This document shows, in pieces, positions 38,655-47,570 of a stretch of 64,000 nt of DNA (position 1 is the stretch's first letter; every line of letters begins with the position of its first letter). The notes beneath the pieces were generated by a model, which saw only the letters and a program-made list of their open reading frames with translations, was not told the DNA's origin and made no database searches. Position numbers and translations under genes: made by a program. The DNA comes from Azoarcus sp. (GTDB taxonomy: Bacteria; Pseudomonadota; Gammaproteobacteria; Burkholderiales; Rhodocyclaceae), in assembly GCA_031265765.1 (NCBI GenBank), contig JAISCE010000011.1, forward strand, positions 56,851 through 120,850. The letters run 5' to 3'.

Positions 38655-39995
38655 TCAGCCTTCCTTTTCGATTCGCGTCAGGTTGTCCCGCAGAATGGGG
38701 CCGTATTCGTACTTGCCCGCGCATGCGTAGGCGCACAGCGCGAGGTCTTCTTCGTCGAGTTCGAGCGCCCCGAGTTTCTGGGCCATGTCGGTGTCGCCGA
38801 CGATCAGGTAGCGCAGCAACTGCGTGGGCAGGATGTCGAGCGGCATCACGGCCTCGTAGCTGCCCACGGGCACCATTGCGCGCGGGCTGCCGTTGGTGGT
38901 GGTGGTGAAGCCGAAGCGGCGCTTGCCGAACAGCTTCGAGATGTAGATGTTGAGCACCGAGTGCTTGTCGAAACCGGCGCGCATGAAGGGCAGCAATTCA
39001 CGGTCGCGCCCTTCCCGCAAACAGGAAACCTGCTGGTGGAAACGTCCGAGAAAGCCGAACGGGCCGCTGGCCGTGCGCCCGCCGAAAAGCGAACCGGACA
39101 CGATGCGGTTGTCGCCGGGCTGCAACTCGCCCGCGGTCAGGTCGGCCAGGTTCGCGCCCAGCCGGGTGCGCACCAGACGCGGCTTCGTCACCACCGGCCC
39201 GGCGAGCGCCACGACCCGGTCTACCCACAATTGTCCGGTGGAAAAAAGCTTGCCGATGGCGATCGCGTCCTGGTAGCCGATATGCCAGACCGTCCTGTGG
39301 GCATCGACCGGATGGAGGAAATGAATATGTGTTCCCGGCAGCCCCGCAGGATGCGGCCCGGCGAAACGCTTGAAGCGCACGCTGGACAGACCCTCGCCGG
39401 GAATATTGCCCGTCTCGCCCGCACAGATGAAGACCTTGGGCGCGAGCTTCGAGAGCGCCTTTACCCCGCGCAGGAAGTCCTGCGTATGCTCGGCGATCAC
39501 CGGGGCCGGGTCGGCGGCGAGCGGATGCGTGTCGATGGCGGTGACGAAAATTGCCGCAGGTTCGGCATCGGCGGCGGGCATCTTGCTGTAGGGCCGGGTG
39601 CGCAGCGCCGTCCATAGTCCGGACTGTTGCAGGTTCTTCCGCACTCCGGCGGCATCGAGCGCGGTCAGTTCCGCGTCCGTGTGCCGGGTGAAGCTCACCG
39701 CCTCATCGCCGTCCAGATCTATCACGATCGACTGGAAGGCCCGTTTCTCGCCCCGGTGGATGGCGCTCACCGTTCCCGCGCCGGGTGAAACGAAATGTAC
39801 TCCCGGTGTTTTCCTGTCGGAAAACAGTACTTGCCCGAGCTTGACCCGATCGCCGACCTGCACCGCCATCGCTGGCTTCATGCCGTGATGATCGAAGCCG
39901 ATGAGCGCCACGCTTTTCACCGGTCGCCCGGCTTCAATGCGCTGCGCGGGTGCGCCGGTAATGGGCAAATCCAGCCCGCGTTTGATTCGTATCAT
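38655..39995 (-). CDS. nqrA: Na+-translocating NADH:quinone reductase subunit A
   Basis: This 446-residue peripheral subunit binds ubiquinone near the membrane surface. Conserved blocks include [43 protein letters not shown] and the [13 protein letters not shown] region. ATG 39995 matches the family start; an in-frame ATG seven codons upstream is possible. First gene of the operon. No apbE (FMN transferase) or nqrM follows nqrF, although both are needed for maturation, so they must lie elsewhere. Confidence 0.97.
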   Translation of the reverse strand: MIRIKRGLDLPITGAPAQRIEAGRPVKSVALIGFDHHGMKPAMAVQVGDRVKLGQVLFSDRKTPGVHFVSPGAGTVSAIHRGEKRAFQSIVIDLDGDEAVSFTRHTDAELTALDAAGVRKNLQQSGLWTALRTRPYSKMPAADAEPAAIFVTAIDTHPLAADPAPVIAEHTQDFLRGVKALSKLAPKVFICAGETGNIPGEGLSSVRFKRFAGPHPAGLPGTHIHFLHPVDAHRTVWHIGYQDAIAIGKLFSTGQLWVDRVVALAGPVVTKPRLVRTRLGANLADLTAGELQPGDNRIVSGSLFGGRTASGPFGFLGRFHQQVSCLREGRDRELLPFMRAGFDKHSVLNIYISKLFGKRRFGFTTTTNGSPRAMVPVGSYEAVMPLDILPTQLLRYLIVGDTDMAQKLGALELDEEDLALCAYACAGKYEYGPILRDNLTRIEKEG

Positions 39996-40077
39996 GCCTT
40001 CCGTCCCGTTTTTCATGAACACGACCGGGCGCGGCCCGGTCCCCAAACCGGATGTGCACCCGCACAAACAAGCCGCG

Positions 40078-40083
40078 ATTATA
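40078..40083 (-). promoter_or_regulatory. Likely -10 of the nqr operon
   Basis: On the minus strand TATAAT lies about 83 nt before the nqrA start, in the 206-nt gap behind the thioesterase gene. The -35 at 17 nt (TGAGGA) is weak. Confidence 0.45.
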
Positions 40084-40201
40084 GGGGCATTGGAAGGCGA
40101 TCCTCACTTTCCATTTGCCGCGATGCGTATCTTTTTCCTGCGGCGGGTGCATCTCCGCCACAGGCCGGGGCATGCGGATACCCATTTCGCCCGGCCCGGC
40201 A

Positions 40202-40618
40202 TCATTCGTCCGGCACTGCGCGCTTGTCGCCGTGGCGGTCGAGCGCCACATAAGTCAGCTTGGCTTCCGTTACCTTGAGCGCCACCAGGTCTTCCGGATC
40301 GCGTTCGACGAACACTTCCACATCGACGGTGATCGAAGTGCGCCCCACTGCCACGACTTCCGCATAGAAACTCACCAGATCGCCCACGTACACCGGCTGC
40401 CTGAATACGAAGGAATTGACCGCCACCGTGGCCACCCGCGAGCGCGCTCGCCGCCGGGCCGGGATCGAACCGGCAATGTCGACCATCGACATGATCCAGC
40501 CGCCGAACACATCGCCCGCCGGATTCAGGTCGGCGGGCAGCGGCACCATGCGCAATGCCGGCTGGCGTCTGGACAAGGCTTCGCAGTGGGGCGCCGCCGC
40601 CTGGTTTTTGTCGCACAT
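40202..40618 (-). CDS. Acyl-CoA thioesterase, YciA-like hotdog fold
   Basis: This 138-residue cytosolic enzyme hydrolyses acyl-CoA thioesters. The hotdog core is clear: NPAGDVFGGWIMSMVDIAG (catalytic Asp in the GDVFGGW turn region) followed by VATVAVNSFVFRQPVYVGD. Length and order match YciA. It starts 9 nt after the TrpB-like gene on the same strand, so the two are probably co-transcribed, though no shared pathway is obvious. Confidence 0.9.
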   Translation of the reverse strand: MCDKNQAAAPHCEALSRRQPALRMVPLPADLNPAGDVFGGWIMSMVDIAGSIPARRRARSRVATVAVNSFVFRQPVYVGDLVSFYAEVVAVGRTSITVDVEVFVERDPEDLVALKVTEAKLTYVALDRHGDKRAVPDE

Positions 40619-40627
40619 TTTTCTTCC

Positions 40628-41992
40628 TCACCCCACTTGCGGCAGCCTGGCCAGAGATTTTTCCACTTCTTCAGCCGGATAGTCGAAATTTTCGAGCTTG
40701 CCGGAGAAATAACGTTCAAACGAACTCATGTCGAAATGCCCGTGGCCGGTGAGGTTGAAAAGAATGACGTTGCGTTCGCCGGTTTCCTTGCACTTGAGCG
40801 CCTCGTCGATGGCGGCGCGGATGGCGTGGCAGGACTCGGGCGCGGGGATGATGCCCTCGCAACGTGCGAACTGTACGCCGGCGTCGAACGTCGCCAGTTG
40901 CGGCACGGCAACGGCTTCGATCAGGCCCTCGCGATAGAGCTGCGAAACCAGCTGCGACGCGCCGTGGTAACGCAGGCCGCCGGCATGGATACCCGCCGGC
41001 ACGAAATCGTGGCCGAGGGTATACATCTTCATCATGGGAGTAAAACCCGAGGCATCGCCGTAATCGTAGGTGTAGCGCCCTTTGGTGAGACTGGGGCAGG
41101 AACTCGGTTCGACCGCGACCGCGCGCAGTTTTTCCGCGCGTTTGTCGCCCGCCGCCTTGTCGCCGAGAAAGGGAAACGCAATGCCGCCGAAGCTGGAGCC
41201 GCCGCCGCAAGGGGCGATGACCACGTCCGGATACAGCCCGATTTTGTCGAACTGCTTTTTTGCCTCCAGCCCGATGATGCTTTGATGCACCACGACGTGG
41301 TTCAGCACCGAACCCAGCGCGTAATTGGTATCGGCGCGGCCCGCCGCTTCTTCGACTGCCTCGGAGATGGCAAGACCGAGCGAACCCGGCGTCTCCGGCG
41401 TCTCCGCCAACGCCTTGCGACCGGTTCCGGTCAGCGGGGAAGGGCTGGCGAACACTTCCGCGCCCCAGGTTTGCATCATCAACCGCCGGTACGGTTTCTG
41501 CTCATGGCTCACCCTGACCATGTAGATGCGTATTTCCAGCCCGAGCATCTGTCCGGCCAGCGCCAGCGACGACCCCCATTGTCCCGCGCCGGTTTCGGTC
41601 GTCAGCCGCCGGATGCCCGCCTCGCGGTTGTAATATGCCTGTGGTACGGCGGAATTGGGTTTGTGCGACCCGGCGGGCGAGACGCCCTCGTATTTGAAGA
41701 AAATCTTCGCAGGCGTGCCGAGCGCCGTTTCCAGCCGCACGGCGCGCACCAGCGGCGAAGGCCGCCACAGGCGGAAAATCTCGCGCACTTCTTCCGGAAT
41801 GCCGATCCACCGTTCCATGCTCATTTCCTGCTCGATGATCCGGGGCGGAAAGATCGCGCCCAGTTGCCCAGGACCCGCGGGCGAACCGTCCGGCAAAAGC
41901 GGCGGCGCGGGCGGCGAGGGCAGGTCGGCGGCAATGTTGTACCAATGCGTGGGGATTTCGTGCGCTTCGAGCAGGATGCGGGTGGATTCCAT
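40628..41992 (-). CDS. TrpB-like pyridoxal-phosphate enzyme (TrpB2 class)
   Basis: This 454-residue protein belongs to the second class of tryptophan synthase beta chains. It has the PLP-lysine motif GSHKPNSA, TETGAGQWGSSLA, the phosphate-binding glycine loop CGGGSSFGG, and the extended N-terminal region (PTHWYNIAADLP) that marks TrpB2. TrpB2 can condense indole and serine but is not bound to a normal TrpA. No trpA or other trp gene is adjacent; a thioesterase follows. Physiological role is therefore open: indole salvage or a different beta-replacement. Confidence 0.9.
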   Translation of the reverse strand: MESTRILLEAHEIPTHWYNIAADLPSPPAPPLLPDGSPAGPGQLGAIFPPRIIEQEMSMERWIGIPEEVREIFRLWRPSPLVRAVRLETALGTPAKIFFKYEGVSPAGSHKPNSAVPQAYYNREAGIRRLTTETGAGQWGSSLALAGQMLGLEIRIYMVRVSHEQKPYRRLMMQTWGAEVFASPSPLTGTGRKALAETPETPGSLGLAISEAVEEAAGRADTNYALGSVLNHVVVHQSIIGLEAKKQFDKIGLYPDVVIAPCGGGSSFGGIAFPFLGDKAAGDKRAEKLRAVAVEPSSCPSLTKGRYTYDYGDASGFTPMMKMYTLGHDFVPAGIHAGGLRYHGASQLVSQLYREGLIEAVAVPQLATFDAGVQFARCEGIIPAPESCHAIRAAIDEALKCKETGERNVILFNLTGHGHFDMSSFERYFSGKLENFDYPAEEVEKSLARLPQVG

Positions 41993-42202
41993 GGACGGGT
42001 TCGTGGCAAGAAAGACGACAGGGCGACATCATCCACGCAGTAGCGGGGTTTTGACAACCGGCGGAAGGAAAAGAAAGGAAAGCCGCGGCAGGGCGTACAG
42101 CCATGGCCATGGTTCGTGCCGTTGGGGCAGAATAGCCAACTGTACATGGATGCTGGCGGAAGAAAAAGAGATGGCGAATGCCGCGCAGAGGGGGCGAAAG
42201 GG

Positions 42203-43420
42203 GTGAGGGCGATATCCGGTCGCATCCGGAACAGATTCGGACGCACGTGGGCCGAGGGTAATGCGATTACCCTGCTGGAGAACGGCCAAGCCTATTTCCC
42301 CGCCCTGGAAGCCGCAATCGACGGCGCGAGCCGGGAAGTGCTGCTCCAGACGTATATCTTCGCTTCCGACGCGACCGGGCGGCGCATTGCCGATGCGCTG
42401 ATGCGCGCCGCCGGGCGCGGAGTCGCGGTGCGGCTCCTGGTCGATGGCTTCGGCGGGCGCGCCTTCATGCGCGACTTGCGGGATCGCCTGGTTTGCGCCG
42501 GAGCCGAGGTATTGGTTTTCCGGCGCGAATTGCGCGTGTTGCCGATACGCCGCCAGCGGCTGCGCCGCATGCACTGCAAGGTAGCGGTGATCGACGGCCA
42601 GGCGGCATTCGTCGGCGGCATCAATATCGTCGACGATTTCGACGCCGAAGCGCCCGGACATCCCCGTTACGACTACGCTGTACGCATCGAAGGCAGATTG
42701 CTTGAATCCATCCTCGGCATGTCCCGCCGCCTGTGGCGTCAAGTCGCCTGGGCCAGCCTGCGCCGCCGCATGCGCGGGCAGAGCGGGGCGGAAGCGTCCG
42801 CGCGGTCGGCGGGCGACGTCCGCGCGGCCTTTTTGATGCGCGACAACCTGCGCCACCGCAACGATATCGAAAACGCCTATCTCGACGCCATTGCCCGCGC
42901 CAGCGGCGAAATCCTGATCGCCAACGCCTACTTTTTCCCAGGCCGCCGTTTTCGCCATGCCTTGCTCGATGCCGCGGCGCGCGGGGTGAAAGTCACCCTG
43001 CTCCTCCAGGGAGTGGCCGATCACCCCGTGATGCAATATGCCACGCGCGCGCTTTATCCCCTGTTTCTCGACAAAGGCATACGCATCTTCGAGTATCGGC
43101 GCAGCGTCCTGCATGCCAAGGTCGCGGTGATCGACGGCCATTGGGCAACGGTGGGGTCGAGCAATATCGACCCGTTCAGCCTGCTGATGGCGCGCGAGGC
43201 CAATGTCGCGGTGGACGATGCCGGATTTGCCGTCACGCTGGCGGCGAGTCTACGCGCCGCGATACAGGAAGGGGCGGAAGAACTGTGCCGCGAGGATTGG
43301 GCGAAATTACCGAGAATGCGCCGCGTGCTGTGCTGGCTGGCTTATCAGGCGGTACGCTTTGCCACGGGAGTGGCGGGGTATAGCGACTACGTCCGCGGCA
43401 ACGCCGACGCGGGGAAATAG
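42203..43420 (+). CDS. clsB: Cardiolipin synthase B (phospholipase D family)
   Basis: This 405-residue enzyme condenses phosphatidyl donors to cardiolipin at the inner membrane. Two HKD motifs are present: HCKVAVIDGQAAFVGG and HAKVAVIDGHWATVGSSN. There are no N-terminal membrane helices, which fits ClsB rather than ClsA. GTG 42203 is chosen because GAGGGGG lies 7-8 nt upstream and the protein then starts just before the conserved NAITLLENG; ATG 42146 would add 19 unconserved residues without a ribosome site. It is divergent from the TrpB2 gene. Confidence 0.9.
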   Translation: MRAISGRIRNRFGRTWAEGNAITLLENGQAYFPALEAAIDGASREVLLQTYIFASDATGRRIADALMRAAGRGVAVRLLVDGFGGRAFMRDLRDRLVCAGAEVLVFRRELRVLPIRRQRLRRMHCKVAVIDGQAAFVGGINIVDDFDAEAPGHPRYDYAVRIEGRLLESILGMSRRLWRQVAWASLRRRMRGQSGAEASARSAGDVRAAFLMRDNLRHRNDIENAYLDAIARASGEILIANAYFFPGRRFRHALLDAAARGVKVTLLLQGVADHPVMQYATRALYPLFLDKGIRIFEYRRSVLHAKVAVIDGHWATVGSSNIDPFSLLMAREANVAVDDAGFAVTLAASLRAAIQEGAEELCREDWAKLPRMRRVLCWLAYQAVRFATGVAGYSDYVRGNADAGK

Positions 43421-43477
43421 ACCGGGGCATATGCTTCCAGGATTTCACGGCCATCCTGGCGGAGGCCGCCGCCGCGA

Positions 43478-43765
43478 TCAACGCAAGGCCCGGCGCAGGA
43501 TATCCGGCCGCCAGTTCAATACCAGTGCAAGCGCGGTCGACGCAAGGGCGAGAAAGCCGAACCAGACGGCGATTCCGATGGAAAGGCCATGCCCGGCAAT
43601 GGCCGGGGGAAGGGCCAGCGCCAGCAAAGCGTAACCGGCCAGCAGGCGCAGGCGGCGGGTGCGGGGAGAACCGGCTGCGGCGAAAATATCCCTGGCGTGG
43701 CGCTCCATGCCGGCGCTGATCGCCGCGAATCCCCAAAAACACAATACAAGGCACAAGAGATTCAT
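43478..43765 (-). CDS. DUF3325 family small membrane protein
   Basis: This 95-residue protein has three predicted membrane helices (about 1-20, 38-58, 63-83) and matches DUF3325, which is found at the end of iron-siderophore reductase-type clusters. Its ATG overlaps the stop of the PepSY protein (ATGA), so it is translated with it. It is convergent with clsB. Role unknown, probably an accessory to the PepSY protein. Confidence 0.82.
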   Translation of the reverse strand: MNLLCLVLCFWGFAAISAGMERHARDIFAAAGSPRTRRLRLLAGYALLALALPPAIAGHGLSIGIAVWFGFLALASTALALVLNWRPDILRRALR

Positions 43766-45795
43766 GCTGCTTCCTCCATGGTTCCGGGCAGGAGCGTATC
43801 GGCTTCCGTTTCCGGGCCGGAACCGGGTTCTTCCCTTGACGGGGATGCGGCGAGGCGCGCGCGCGGAGTATGTCTATGGACTTTGTACGCGGCATAAAGC
43901 ATCCCCGCGCCGGAGATCAGGGCGCACAGATCGAAGCCGGCAAGCAGCCCAAGCCCCCGCTCGATGCTGCCGGGCAGCGCGAGGCCGCCCGTGGCCGCAT
44001 TGACGAGCGGCAACAGCCCGGTCAGCACGCCTGCGCAGGCGAGTTGTTCGACCCAGGCCGCTTTGGGACGGCGCAAGGCGGCATGGACGAGCATGACAGC
44101 CCAAGCGATGAAAAAGGCGTGGATTTCCCCGTCGGCGCGCATGGGCAGATCGGCGGGAATCAAGCGGTTGGCCCAGAAATGGACGGCGATGGCGACCATG
44201 AGACCGGCGACGGCTGCAATGTTCAGTACTTCGACCAGACGATGCCCCCAAGGCGCGCGCGCCGGTTCGGGCGCTTTCCGGGCGCGCGAAACCGTCCACA
44301 TGACCAAGCCGCTGGCGATCATCAGCGAGCCGCCGACGCCGGAGAGAAAGAGCAGCCAGCGCGGCACGGGCGTGGCGAAAAAGCCCCGGTGCAACAAGTT
44401 GAGCACGCTGCCGACCGCTTGCACGACGCTCTGTTCGCGCGCGGCGGGCGCGGCGAGCGGCTCGCCCGTCACGCCATTGAAACGCAGGACGGGAACGTTG
44501 CGGCCGCCCGTGAGGCTCGGGAAGCCCATCTGGCGCAGTTCGATCACCGCATTGCGGTCGCCGGGGTGGGTGATGGTGATGCTGCCCACGCGCTCGCCGC
44601 CGCCCCAGATGTCCTGCGCTTCCGCGATGAGGGCGGCGAGGCCGGTCGTCAGCGGAGCGCGCTCGCCCGAAGGTTCCGGCATACCGGAAGAAGGCGTCAT
44701 GCGCGCGCGCATTTCTCCGAAGCGAGCCTCGGAGTCGCCTCGATAGGCAGCCTGGAGCGCGGTGGGCATCAGCATGTTGCCGAACAGCACCAGGCCGGAA
44801 AACGTGATGATGAGATGGAAGGGCAGCGAGAGCACGCTGCTCGCGTTGTGCGCGTCCAGCCAGGAGCGTTTGCCCTTGCCGGGGCGGAAGGTGAAGAAAT
44901 CCTTGAAGATTCGGCGATGAACGACAACGCCGCTCACCAGCGCCACGAACATGAGCATTGTGGCGATGCCGACGATCCAGCGCGCCCAGATGCGGTCGAT
45001 GCCATACAGTTCAAAATGGAAACGGTAAAGGAAATTGCCGCCTGCCGTGGCGCGGCCTTCGAGCTTTTCGCCGCTCTCGGGATCGAGCGCGAGGCGCGGG
45101 CCGCGATGCCCGCCGCCGCCTTGTCCTTGACGTTGCGCGCCTGCGCCGGAACGTTGCGGCCCCGCTTCCGGCTGTCGTTCCGCTCTCGGCGGTCGCGCGC
45201 CGCTCTCGCCGCGCGCTTCGCCCCTGTTCGGGCGTCCGCGCGCCGTTTCGCCGGAAAACGAGCGGCTTTCCGTTGCCGGATTCGGCAGCTGCGCGCCGTC
45301 CGCGCCCCGTTCGCGCCGACGCCCCTCCTGCCGTGCGCCATTCTCACCGCGCGCTTCGCCCCTGTCCGGGCGTCCGCGCGTCGTTTCGCCGGAAAACGGG
45401 CGGCTTTCCGCTGCCGGGTTCGACGGCTGCGCGCCGCCCGCGTCCTGCTCGCGCGTTGCGTCGGAGGAAGCCTGGCGGTTTCCCGTCATTGAAGATTGCC
45501 AGCCTAGCCCGAGCGTCGGATTGCGCGGATTGGGCAGGGTGAGCGTCCATTGTTGAGCGTCGGGCGCTTCGCGCGCGAGCAGGGCGAGAGCGCGGACGAA
45601 GGCGATCCGTTCCGGCGGCGCGGTCTGGGCGCGATGCAATTCCGGCTGCATCCAGAAGGTGATTTCGTTGCGGAAATAAGAAAGCGTGCCAGTCACGAAA
45701 ATGGCGAACAGCAGCCAGCCCAGCAACAGCCCCGACCAGGTATGCAGCCAGTTCATGGATTGGCGCAACGGGCGCGCCCGATCGAATGTCATCAT
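43762..45795 (-). CDS. PepSY-associated TM domain protein with a repeat-bearing insert
   Basis: This 677-residue inner-membrane protein has the PepSY_TM layout: a first helix (about 18-40, LHTWSGLLLGWLLFAIFVTG), further helices near 270-290, 325-350, 465-490 and a four-helix C-terminal part. Conserved His residues (LHTWSG, VVHRR, LPFHLIITFSG, LLHRG) could ligate haem, as in iron-siderophore reductases of this family. Residues about 101-235 are an Arg/Gly/Glu-rich disordered insert in the first periplasmic loop with two 35-residue repeats (121-155 and 167-201) that related proteins lack in my recollection. Flanked by DUF3649 and DUF3325, it likely reduces ferric siderophores; no receptor gene is adjacent. 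Confidence 0.88.
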   Translation of the reverse strand: MMTFDRARPLRQSMNWLHTWSGLLLGWLLFAIFVTGTLSYFRNEITFWMQPELHRAQTAPPERIAFVRALALLAREAPDAQQWTLTLPNPRNPTLGLGWQSSMTGNRQASSDATREQDAGGAQPSNPAAESRPFSGETTRGRPDRGEARGENGARQEGRRRERGADGAQLPNPATESRSFSGETARGRPNRGEARGESGARPPRAERQPEAGPQRSGAGAQRQGQGGGGHRGPRLALDPESGEKLEGRATAGGNFLYRFHFELYGIDRIWARWIVGIATMLMFVALVSGVVVHRRIFKDFFTFRPGKGKRSWLDAHNASSVLSLPFHLIITFSGLVLFGNMLMPTALQAAYRGDSEARFGEMRARMTPSSGMPEPSGERAPLTTGLAALIAEAQDIWGGGERVGSITITHPGDRNAVIELRQMGFPSLTGGRNVPVLRFNGVTGEPLAAPAAREQSVVQAVGSVLNLLHRGFFATPVPRWLLFLSGVGGSLMIASGLVMWTVSRARKAPEPARAPWGHRLVEVLNIAAVAGLMVAIAVHFWANRLIPADLPMRADGEIHAFFIAWAVMLVHAALRRPKAAWVEQLACAGVLTGLLPLVNAATGGLALPGSIERGLGLLAGFDLCALISGAGMLYAAYKVHRHTPRARLAASPSREEPGSGPETEADTLLPGTMEEAA
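45193..45435. repeat. Two 105-bp coding repeats, period 138 bp
   Basis: Copies at 45331-45435 and 45193-45297 lie inside the PepSY_TM gene and encode GAQ(P/L)-x-NPA(A/T)ESR... to GE(N/S)GAR twice. They differ at about seven of 35 residues. They are in frame (46-residue period) and could change copy number by recombination. Confidence 0.9.
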
Positions 45796-45810
45796 GGTGT
45801 TTGCCTCGCC

Positions 45811-46113
45811 TTACCGCAACAACAGCAGCCACAGGCCGAAAAGCGCCGCCGGAATCGCCAGCCCGAGCACGGCGCGCGCGATGGTGGCGGCGGCGAAAGC
45901 CCAGATGATGGCGATCAGTTGCAGCACGAAGGCGATCATGATGGCCAACGAGACGGCATCGGGCCGGAAATCAAACGGCAACCCCGCTGCGAACGCTGCT
46001 GCGCCAAGCAGTGCCAGACCGTAGCCGCCGAAAGCGGCAAGCCCGGCGCGCAGACCGACGTTGACCCGATGCCGGGCGGACGGGGTGGCAATGAGCCAGT
46101 CCGGGGTTTTCAT
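45811..46113 (-). CDS. DUF3649 family membrane protein
   Basis: This 100-residue protein has three membrane helices (about 20-42, 50-72, 78-99) and matches DUF3649, the usual neighbour of PepSY_TM and DUF3325 in siderophore-use clusters. The PepSY gene starts 15 nt after its stop. It is the first gene of the three-gene unit, so regulation should lie just upstream (46114-46245), where an inverted pair of AATCATT-containing sites resembles degenerate Fur sites. Confidence 0.82.
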   Translation of the reverse strand: MKTPDWLIATPSARHRVNVGLRAGLAAFGGYGLALLGAAAFAAGLPFDFRPDAVSLAIMIAFVLQLIAIIWAFAAATIARAVLGLAIPAALFGLWLLLLR

Positions 46114-46440
46114 CCTTTTCTCCTTGTGCCGTTCTTGAAATGGGACGACCGGGTAACTGTACCGGAATAATGCATGCTAACACGAATCATTGATATTTAC
46201 AGGGACTCAACGAAGCCTTTGTGTGCGGTTGTTTTGAATGATTCGTCATGTTCCGGCTTCGGGCGCCCCTGTTGTATAATCCGCAGCCGGGGATGGGAGC
46301 CGCCACGCCGCTTCTCTGTCCGGCTTCGTACAAAAAAATCAAATGCAATAGCCTCGGGCGATCCGGAGCCGCGCCATTGCCCATTGGGAATCTGCTAGAA
46401 TCCAACGGCCTGGACGGGCGGGGCTGCAAGCGGAGACAAG
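46114..46440. other. Divergent regulatory region, DUF3649 / DUF3579
   Basis: No gene is supported. It contains an inverted 9-mer pair CGAATCATT (46183-46191) and AATGATTCG (46237-46245); the first agrees with the 19-bp Fur consensus at 11 positions when aligned on AATCATT. Plus-strand -10-like boxes are TATAAT (46275-46280) and TAGAAT (46396-46401), neither with a good -35. The latter is the better placed for DUF3579. Confidence 0.4.
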
Positions 46441-46785
46441 ATGCCGCCCGATGCGCGGCGCGGCCCATGGATCGACAATACCAATCAATACAACATGAAC
46501 CAGGAAATCACCAGTTTCATCGTCATCGGCGCGACCAGGGAAGGGCAAGTCTTCCGACCGAGCGACTGGGCGGATCGCCTGTGCGGCATCATGGCGACGT
46601 TCGGCAATGACAACAGAGTTAAATATTCGCAGTTCGTGCGGCCTGGATGCAGTCTCACGGGGCTGAAAACCGTCATCGTCGACGCCCGCCTGCATCGGGC
46701 CAATCCGTTGGCCTACCAGTTCGTCGTCGACTTTGCGCGCAGCAACGACCTCCAAGTCGAACCGATCGGCGACGATCAGGTTTGA
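46441..46785 (+). CDS. DUF3579 family protein
   Basis: This small protein (114 residues from 46441, or 96 from ATG 46495) matches DUF3579, a betaproteobacterial family: FIVIGATREGQVFRPSDWADRLCG, YSQFVRPG and NPLAYQFVVDFA. The function is unknown; the RPSDWAERL pattern is shared with Neisseria relatives. ATG 46441 has GGAG five bases upstream and was chosen, but homology begins only after the second ATG, which lacks a ribosome site. It is convergent with rpsT. Confidence 0.8.
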   Translation: MPPDARRGPWIDNTNQYNMNQEITSFIVIGATREGQVFRPSDWADRLCGIMATFGNDNRVKYSQFVRPGCSLTGLKTVIVDARLHRANPLAYQFVVDFARSNDLQVEPIGDDQV

Positions 46786-46851
46786 CCCGCCGATCCGCTC
46801 CGGGCGCTTCCCCGGCCCGCTTTTTCCCGCATGCGCCGGGCGGCAAGCCAA

Positions 46852-46878
46852 ATAAAAAGACGGCCCCGAAAAGCCGTC
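46852..46878 (-). terminator. Intrinsic terminator of rpsT
   Basis: On the minus strand GACGGC (46878-46873), a loop of 8 and GCCGTC (46864-46859), then TTTTTATT. It lies 34 nt after the rpsT stop. Confidence 0.8.
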
Positions 46879-46912
46879 CTTCGTTTTGCCGCCGGGCAAG
46901 CCGGAAGCGCCT

Positions 46913-47176
46913 TCAGGCCATCGCCTTGATTGCCGCCGACAAGCGGCTCTTGTGCCGCGCCGCCTTGTTCTTGTGGATGATCTTCTTGTCGGCGATGTTG
47001 TCGATGACGCTCGTCGAAGCGCGGAAGACGGTTTGCGCCGACGCTTTGTCGCCACCGGCGATGGCTTTGCGCACCGCCTTGATCGCCGTGCGCAGGCGCG
47101 AGCGAAGACTGGCGTTGTGGGCGCGCGCCTTGACTGCCTGGCGTGCGCGTTTGCGAGCTTGTGCCGAGTTGGCCAT
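46913..47176 (-). CDS. rpsT: 30S ribosomal protein S20
   Basis: This 87-residue primary 16S rRNA-binding protein starts [16 protein letters not shown] and is Lys/Arg/Ala-rich throughout, with the usual length. ATG 47176 is preceded by GGGG. Single-gene unit with its own promoter (47216-47244) and terminator. A longer in-frame start adds 12 residues that are not conserved. Confidence 0.97.
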   Translation of the reverse strand: MANSAQARKRARQAVKARAHNASLRSRLRTAIKAVRKAIAGGDKASAQTVFRASTSVIDNIADKKIIHKNKAARHKSRLSAAIKAMA

Positions 47177-47215
47177 ATGTAACCCCGATGTAAATGTGGT
47201 GCAACGAAACATATA

Positions 47216-47244
47216 ATTCTATAGCCGCGCCGCGCGAAACGCAA
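47216..47244 (-). promoter_or_regulatory. Sigma-70 promoter of rpsT
   Basis: On the minus strand TTGCGT (47244-47239), a 17-nt spacer and TAGAAT (47221-47216), giving a leader of about 33 nt before the rpsT ATG. Confidence 0.7.
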
Positions 47245-47376
47245 TAGCCTTCGGCTCATGCATCCCGCGGAAAACGCGCGAGCGGACGTCCCGTTTCCAT
47301 CGAGTCGGGCATGAAAATGCCGGATGCGCCGCCTGGCGGCAGGCCGCCGTGTTTTTCGGGCATTTGTGTTTTCCCG

Positions 47377-47406
47377 TTGACGCTGGGCGGGCGATCTTTC
47401 TACACT
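47377..47406 (+). promoter_or_regulatory. Sigma-70 promoter of the CoA-transferase gene
   Basis: TTGACG (47377-47382), an 18-nt spacer and TACACT (47401-47406). The predicted leader is about 155 nt long and holds no recognised structure. Confidence 0.6.
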
Positions 47407-47570
47407 TTGCCGCTACCTGCGGCATGAGCGGGCGGCCTCTTTGCCCGATCGGCGGAAAGGAACCTGCCGGGTTGGAGACGCTCTTTGTTTTCAGGCTTCG
47501 TACATGCGATACGCGCCTTCGTCTCTTTGCGGCGGCGCGTTTATTTCGACCCTTTCCGGATGGAACCCAG

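Noticed and set aside
45193..45435. CRISPR-like repeat array
   Set aside because: Only two 105-bp copies, in frame within a protein gene and encoding related peptides.
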